Source: Theodoxus fluviatilis (lineage: Eukaryota; Mollusca; Gastropoda; Cycloneritida; Neritidae). Taken from it: 35,000 nucleotides of DNA. The notes below the pieces were generated by a model, which was given only the letters and a program-made list of their open reading frames with translations, had not been told where the DNA came from and made no database searches. Within the stretch, counting starts at the first letter, position 1. Every line of letters starts with the position of its first letter. Both the position numbers and the translations under genes were made by a program. This document shows positions 32,346 through 35,000 of this stretch, in pieces. Where the stretch lies: assembly GCA_034096865.1 (NCBI GenBank), contig JAWQFJ010016362.1:10001-45000 (forward strand), written 5' to 3'.

Positions 32346-32795
32346 CTGGTGTTTTGCCTGTCTTTCTGGCTGTCAGAAGTGTCTTTCCTTTTGGCTGGGT
32401 GACTTTGCTCATGTATGTATACAGAGATCTCTAACTGAGGGTTTCCTTGCACACAAATAAAAAGGGATTTCTGCACTCTTTAACATGCCTGACTTCTGAC
32501 CAGATACTTGGTTAATGGGATGTTGATAGTTTCTAGCTACTCATTTTTGGAGTAGAATATTCCTTTTTTTCTCTCTTTTTTGTTATTGTTGAGAAGGGGG
32601 GACATTTTCTATAACTGACCTACCTATGGACAATGAACTAAAGTGATTATTGACATGTTACATAAGCTATTTTAGGACAAGTAGATAAACATGATAAAAG
32701 CATAGCAAATGGGGTGTTTTGTGAAAAGGATAAATATGAACTGCAGATTATCAAGGAATTATCAGCTTGTAAGACTGAAATTAATAAGGTAGCCA
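32343..32795. other. No gene seen
   Basis: Mixed sequence between the CT run and the 30-bp array. The large minus frames that enter here from the array stop within it, and none continues into recognisable protein. Confidence 0.5.
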
Positions 32796-32799
32796 GGAA

Positions 32800-34213
32800 G
32801 GATAGAATAGGATAGGATAGGCTTGGACACGATAGGATGGGATAGGATAGGCTTGGACAAGATGGGATGGGATGGGATAGGCTTGGACAAGATGGGATGG
32901 GATAGGATAGGCTTGGACAAGATGGGATGGGATAGGATAAGCTTGGACAAGATAGGATGGGATAGGATAGGTTTGCACAAGATGGGATGGGATAGGATAG
33001 GTTTGCACAAGATGGGATGGAATAGGATAGGCTTGGAAAAGATAGGATAGGCTTGGACAAGATAGGATGGGATAGGATAGGTTTGCACAAGATGGGATGG
33101 GATAGGATAGGCTTGGACAAGATAGGATGGGATAGGATAGGTTTGCACAAGATGGGATGGGATAGGATAGGCTTGGACAAGATAGGATGGGATAGGATAG
33201 GCTTGGATAAGATAGGATGGGATAAGATAGGCTTGGACAAGATAGGATGGGATAGGATAGGTTTGCACAAGATGGGATGGGATAGGATAGGCTTGGACAA
33301 GATAGGATGGGATAGGATAGGCTTGGACAAGAGGATAGGTTTGCACAAGATGAGATGGGATAGGATAGGCTTGGACAAGATGGGATGGGATGGGATAGGC
33401 TTGGACAAGATGGGATGGGATAGGATAGGCTTGGACAAGATGGGATGGGATAGGATAGGCTTGGACAAGATGGGATGGGATAGGATAGGCTTGGACAAGA
33501 TAGGATGGGATAGGATAGGCTTGGACAATATGGGATGGGATAGGATAGGCTTGGACAAGATGGGATGGGATAGGATAGGCTTGGACAAGATGGGATGGGA
33601 TAGGATAGGCTTGGACAAGATGGGATGGGATAGGATAGGCTTGGACAAGATAGGATAGGCTTGGACAAGATGGGATGGGATAGGATAGGCTTGGACAAGA
33701 TGGGATGGGAAAGGATCATAAAGGCTTGGACAATATGGGATGGGATGGGATAGGATAGGCTTGGACAAGATAGGATGGGATAGGATAGGTTTGCACAAGA
33801 TGGGATGGGATAGGATAGGCTTGGACAAGATGGGATGGGATAGGATAGGCTTGGACAAGATGAGATGGGATGGGATAGGATAGGCTTGCACAAGATGGGA
33901 TGGGATAGGATAGGCTTGGACAATATGGGATGAGATAGGATAGGCTTGGACAAGATGGGATGGGATAGGATAGGCTTGCACAAGATGGGATGGGATAGGA
34001 TAGGCTTGGACAAGATGGGATGGGATAGGATAGGCTTGGACAAGATAGGATGGGATAGGATAGGTTTGCACAAGATGGGATGGGATAGGATAGGCTTGGA
34101 AAAGATAGGATAGGCTTGGACAAGATAGGATGGGATAGGAGAAGTTTGCACAAGATGGGATGGGATAGGATAGGCTTGTAGGATAGGCTTGGACAAGATA
34201 GGATGGGATAGGA
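32800..34213. repeat. Minisatellite, 30-bp unit, about 47 copies
   Basis: The unit is GATAGGCTTGGACAAGATGG plus GATGGGATAG, with GGCTTGG/GGTTTGC, GATGGG/GATAGG and ACAAGA/ACAATA variants and a few indels. As 30 is a multiple of three and both strands lack stops in some frames, it makes minus frames of 474 and 471 codons (decapeptides of the YPIPSHLVQA type) and plus frames up to 201 codons. Two different minus frames are open over the same stretch and no start region or domain is seen, so it is taken as non-coding. Confidence 0.95.
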
Positions 34214-34323
34214 TTGTTTGGACCCAGACAGGACAGGACTAGATAGAACAGGTTAGAATGAGATGGGATGGACCAGAACTGTATTGATTTCTATCCTGTT
34301 GCAATATTGTACTGGGCATCAGG

Positions 34324-34491
34324 ATCCCCCTGTGGGTTGGGAATAAGAATTGGCCCACGAAGTCTCCCTATGCTTTTTGTAAGTGGCAAAGCAGGGGGGA
34401 AATGGTGACTTGATCTTATTCTAACTAGTTTTTGTAACTTCATTTGTTGGCTGTAAGTAGTCTATCAAGGCTGATAGGCAGCAAAACCCCC
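34324..34491 (-). repeat. Dispersed SINE-like repeat A, copy 4
   Basis: On minus it reads GGGGGTTTTGCTGCCTATC, AGCCTTGATAGACTAC, GTTAGAATAAGATCAAG, GGGAGACTTCGTGGGCC, AATTCTTATTCCCAACCC and ACAGGGGGATCC. These are the same blocks in the same order as copies 2 and 3. A CCAAG pentanucleotide array adjoins its 5' side at 34502-34555. Confidence 0.68.
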
Positions 34492-34501
34492 TCAATCCAT
34501 T

Positions 34502-34555
34502 CCAAGCCAAGCCAAGCCAAGCCAAGCCAAGCCAAGCCAAGCCAAGCCAAGCCAA
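34502..34555. repeat. CCAAG pentanucleotide array
   Basis: About ten units of AAGCC/CCAAG, the reverse complement of the GGCTT array at 31691. It abuts the 5' side of SINE-like copy A4. Confidence 0.95.
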
Positions 34556-35000
34556 TCTGGGTACCAGGAGTGCATTAGATGTGCACACATCATTTGACAT
34601 GTGCAGAACATGACTGTAGGTGTGAGTGCGTGGAGTGGAAGCTGTCCTCTGGAAGTCCAGCTATTCCATTTCATCAGGGGTGGCGTGCGCATGAAGCAAA
34701 ACAGGCTTACATCACATGACCTGTTGCCTTGAAATGAGTCTGAACTCCATTGTAAACATGATTGCAAGTGGAGGAAGCTCGTTTTACTTTGAGGATGATT
34801 ATTTGGTGTGTTTTGGGGTTTGTTTTTTTGGCATGCCATAGATGTTGAACCAACACTCTTGCAATCACACAGAGGGGAAAGTGTGTCATAGATGTTCATC
34901 TAATACATTCATTCTCATTTAAGCACACACATGGTTACAACACATTAGCCTTGTTCACGAGGCGCAGCAATGTGCAGCGCTGCGCGTCCTGAACAAGCCG
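34556..35000. other. No gene seen; inverted repeat at window edge
   Basis: Mostly unique sequence. At the right edge CCTTGTTCACGAGGCGCAGC (34949-34968) and GCTGCGCGTCCTGAACAAG (34979-34997) form an imperfect inverted repeat with a 10-nt loop. It may be the start of an element that continues beyond the window. Confidence 0.45.

Noticed and set aside
32647..34196. Two minus-strand frames of 474 and 471 residues with decapeptide repeats
   Set aside because: Both frames cover the same 30-bp minisatellite and are open because of unit length. No unique domain, signal peptide or splice context was seen.

Overview
The window is animal nuclear DNA. It shows spliced exons with GT/AG borders, several unrelated LINE retrotransposons, SINE-like dispersed repeats, a non-autonomous hAT element and very abundant microsatellites and minisatellites. 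Nothing looks bacterial or plasmid-borne. The repeat style and LINE types would suit a lophotrochozoan, perhaps a marine mollusc. That is an inference from general appearance, not from a diagnostic gene.

The one credible host gene lies on the minus strand and covers most of positions 8343-27907. It reads as a C2H2 zinc-finger transcription factor. Seven coding exons were found by hand (25553-25440, 23271-22979, 17358-17018, 15845-15466, 12616-12371, 11148-11065, 8524-8343). A tentative first coding exon of 16 nt is at 27907-27892. All splice phases agree from one exon to the next, and the joined frame is 1656 nt, or 551 residues plus stop. The first two fingers have the spacing and key residues of the N-terminal CCHC finger and the following C2H2 finger of the BCL11 (CTIP/Evi9) family. 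Four further C2H2 fingers sit at the C-terminus, three of them on separate exons.

Layout from left to right: SINE-like copy A1 (1-135); a broken CR1/L2/jockey-type LINE on minus (687-2875) interrupted by homopolymer and GA/CT tracts; SINE-like copy B1 (3860-4155); a 28-bp minisatellite (4776-5422); CAGA and CCAT arrays; then the zinc-finger gene. Its introns hold a kilobase-long GGT/GGGT array, B2, GACA and GGGA arrays, a 307-bp element with terminal inverted repeats, a LINE with an open reverse-transcriptase frame (12989-14661), a 15-bp minisatellite, a 5'-truncated CR1-like LINE (17738-19003), A2, the hAT derivative (20961-21815), A3 and B3. Upstream of the proposed start is a large inverted repeat with perfect 151-bp arms (28579-28920) inside an outer 70-bp pair. 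The right end (29.5-35 kb) is nearly all low-complexity DNA: pyrimidine tracts, a TGTCTGTCCATG array, a GGCTT array, a 1.4-kb array of 30-bp units, and A4.

Most long open frames here are products of repeats whose unit is a multiple of three or lacks stop codons. They should not be read as proteins. I see no tRNA, rRNA or CRISPR. I see no convincing new multi-gene system. The best leads are the zinc-finger gene itself, the tandem duplications at its splice sites, the large palindrome near its start, and the two dispersed repeat families.
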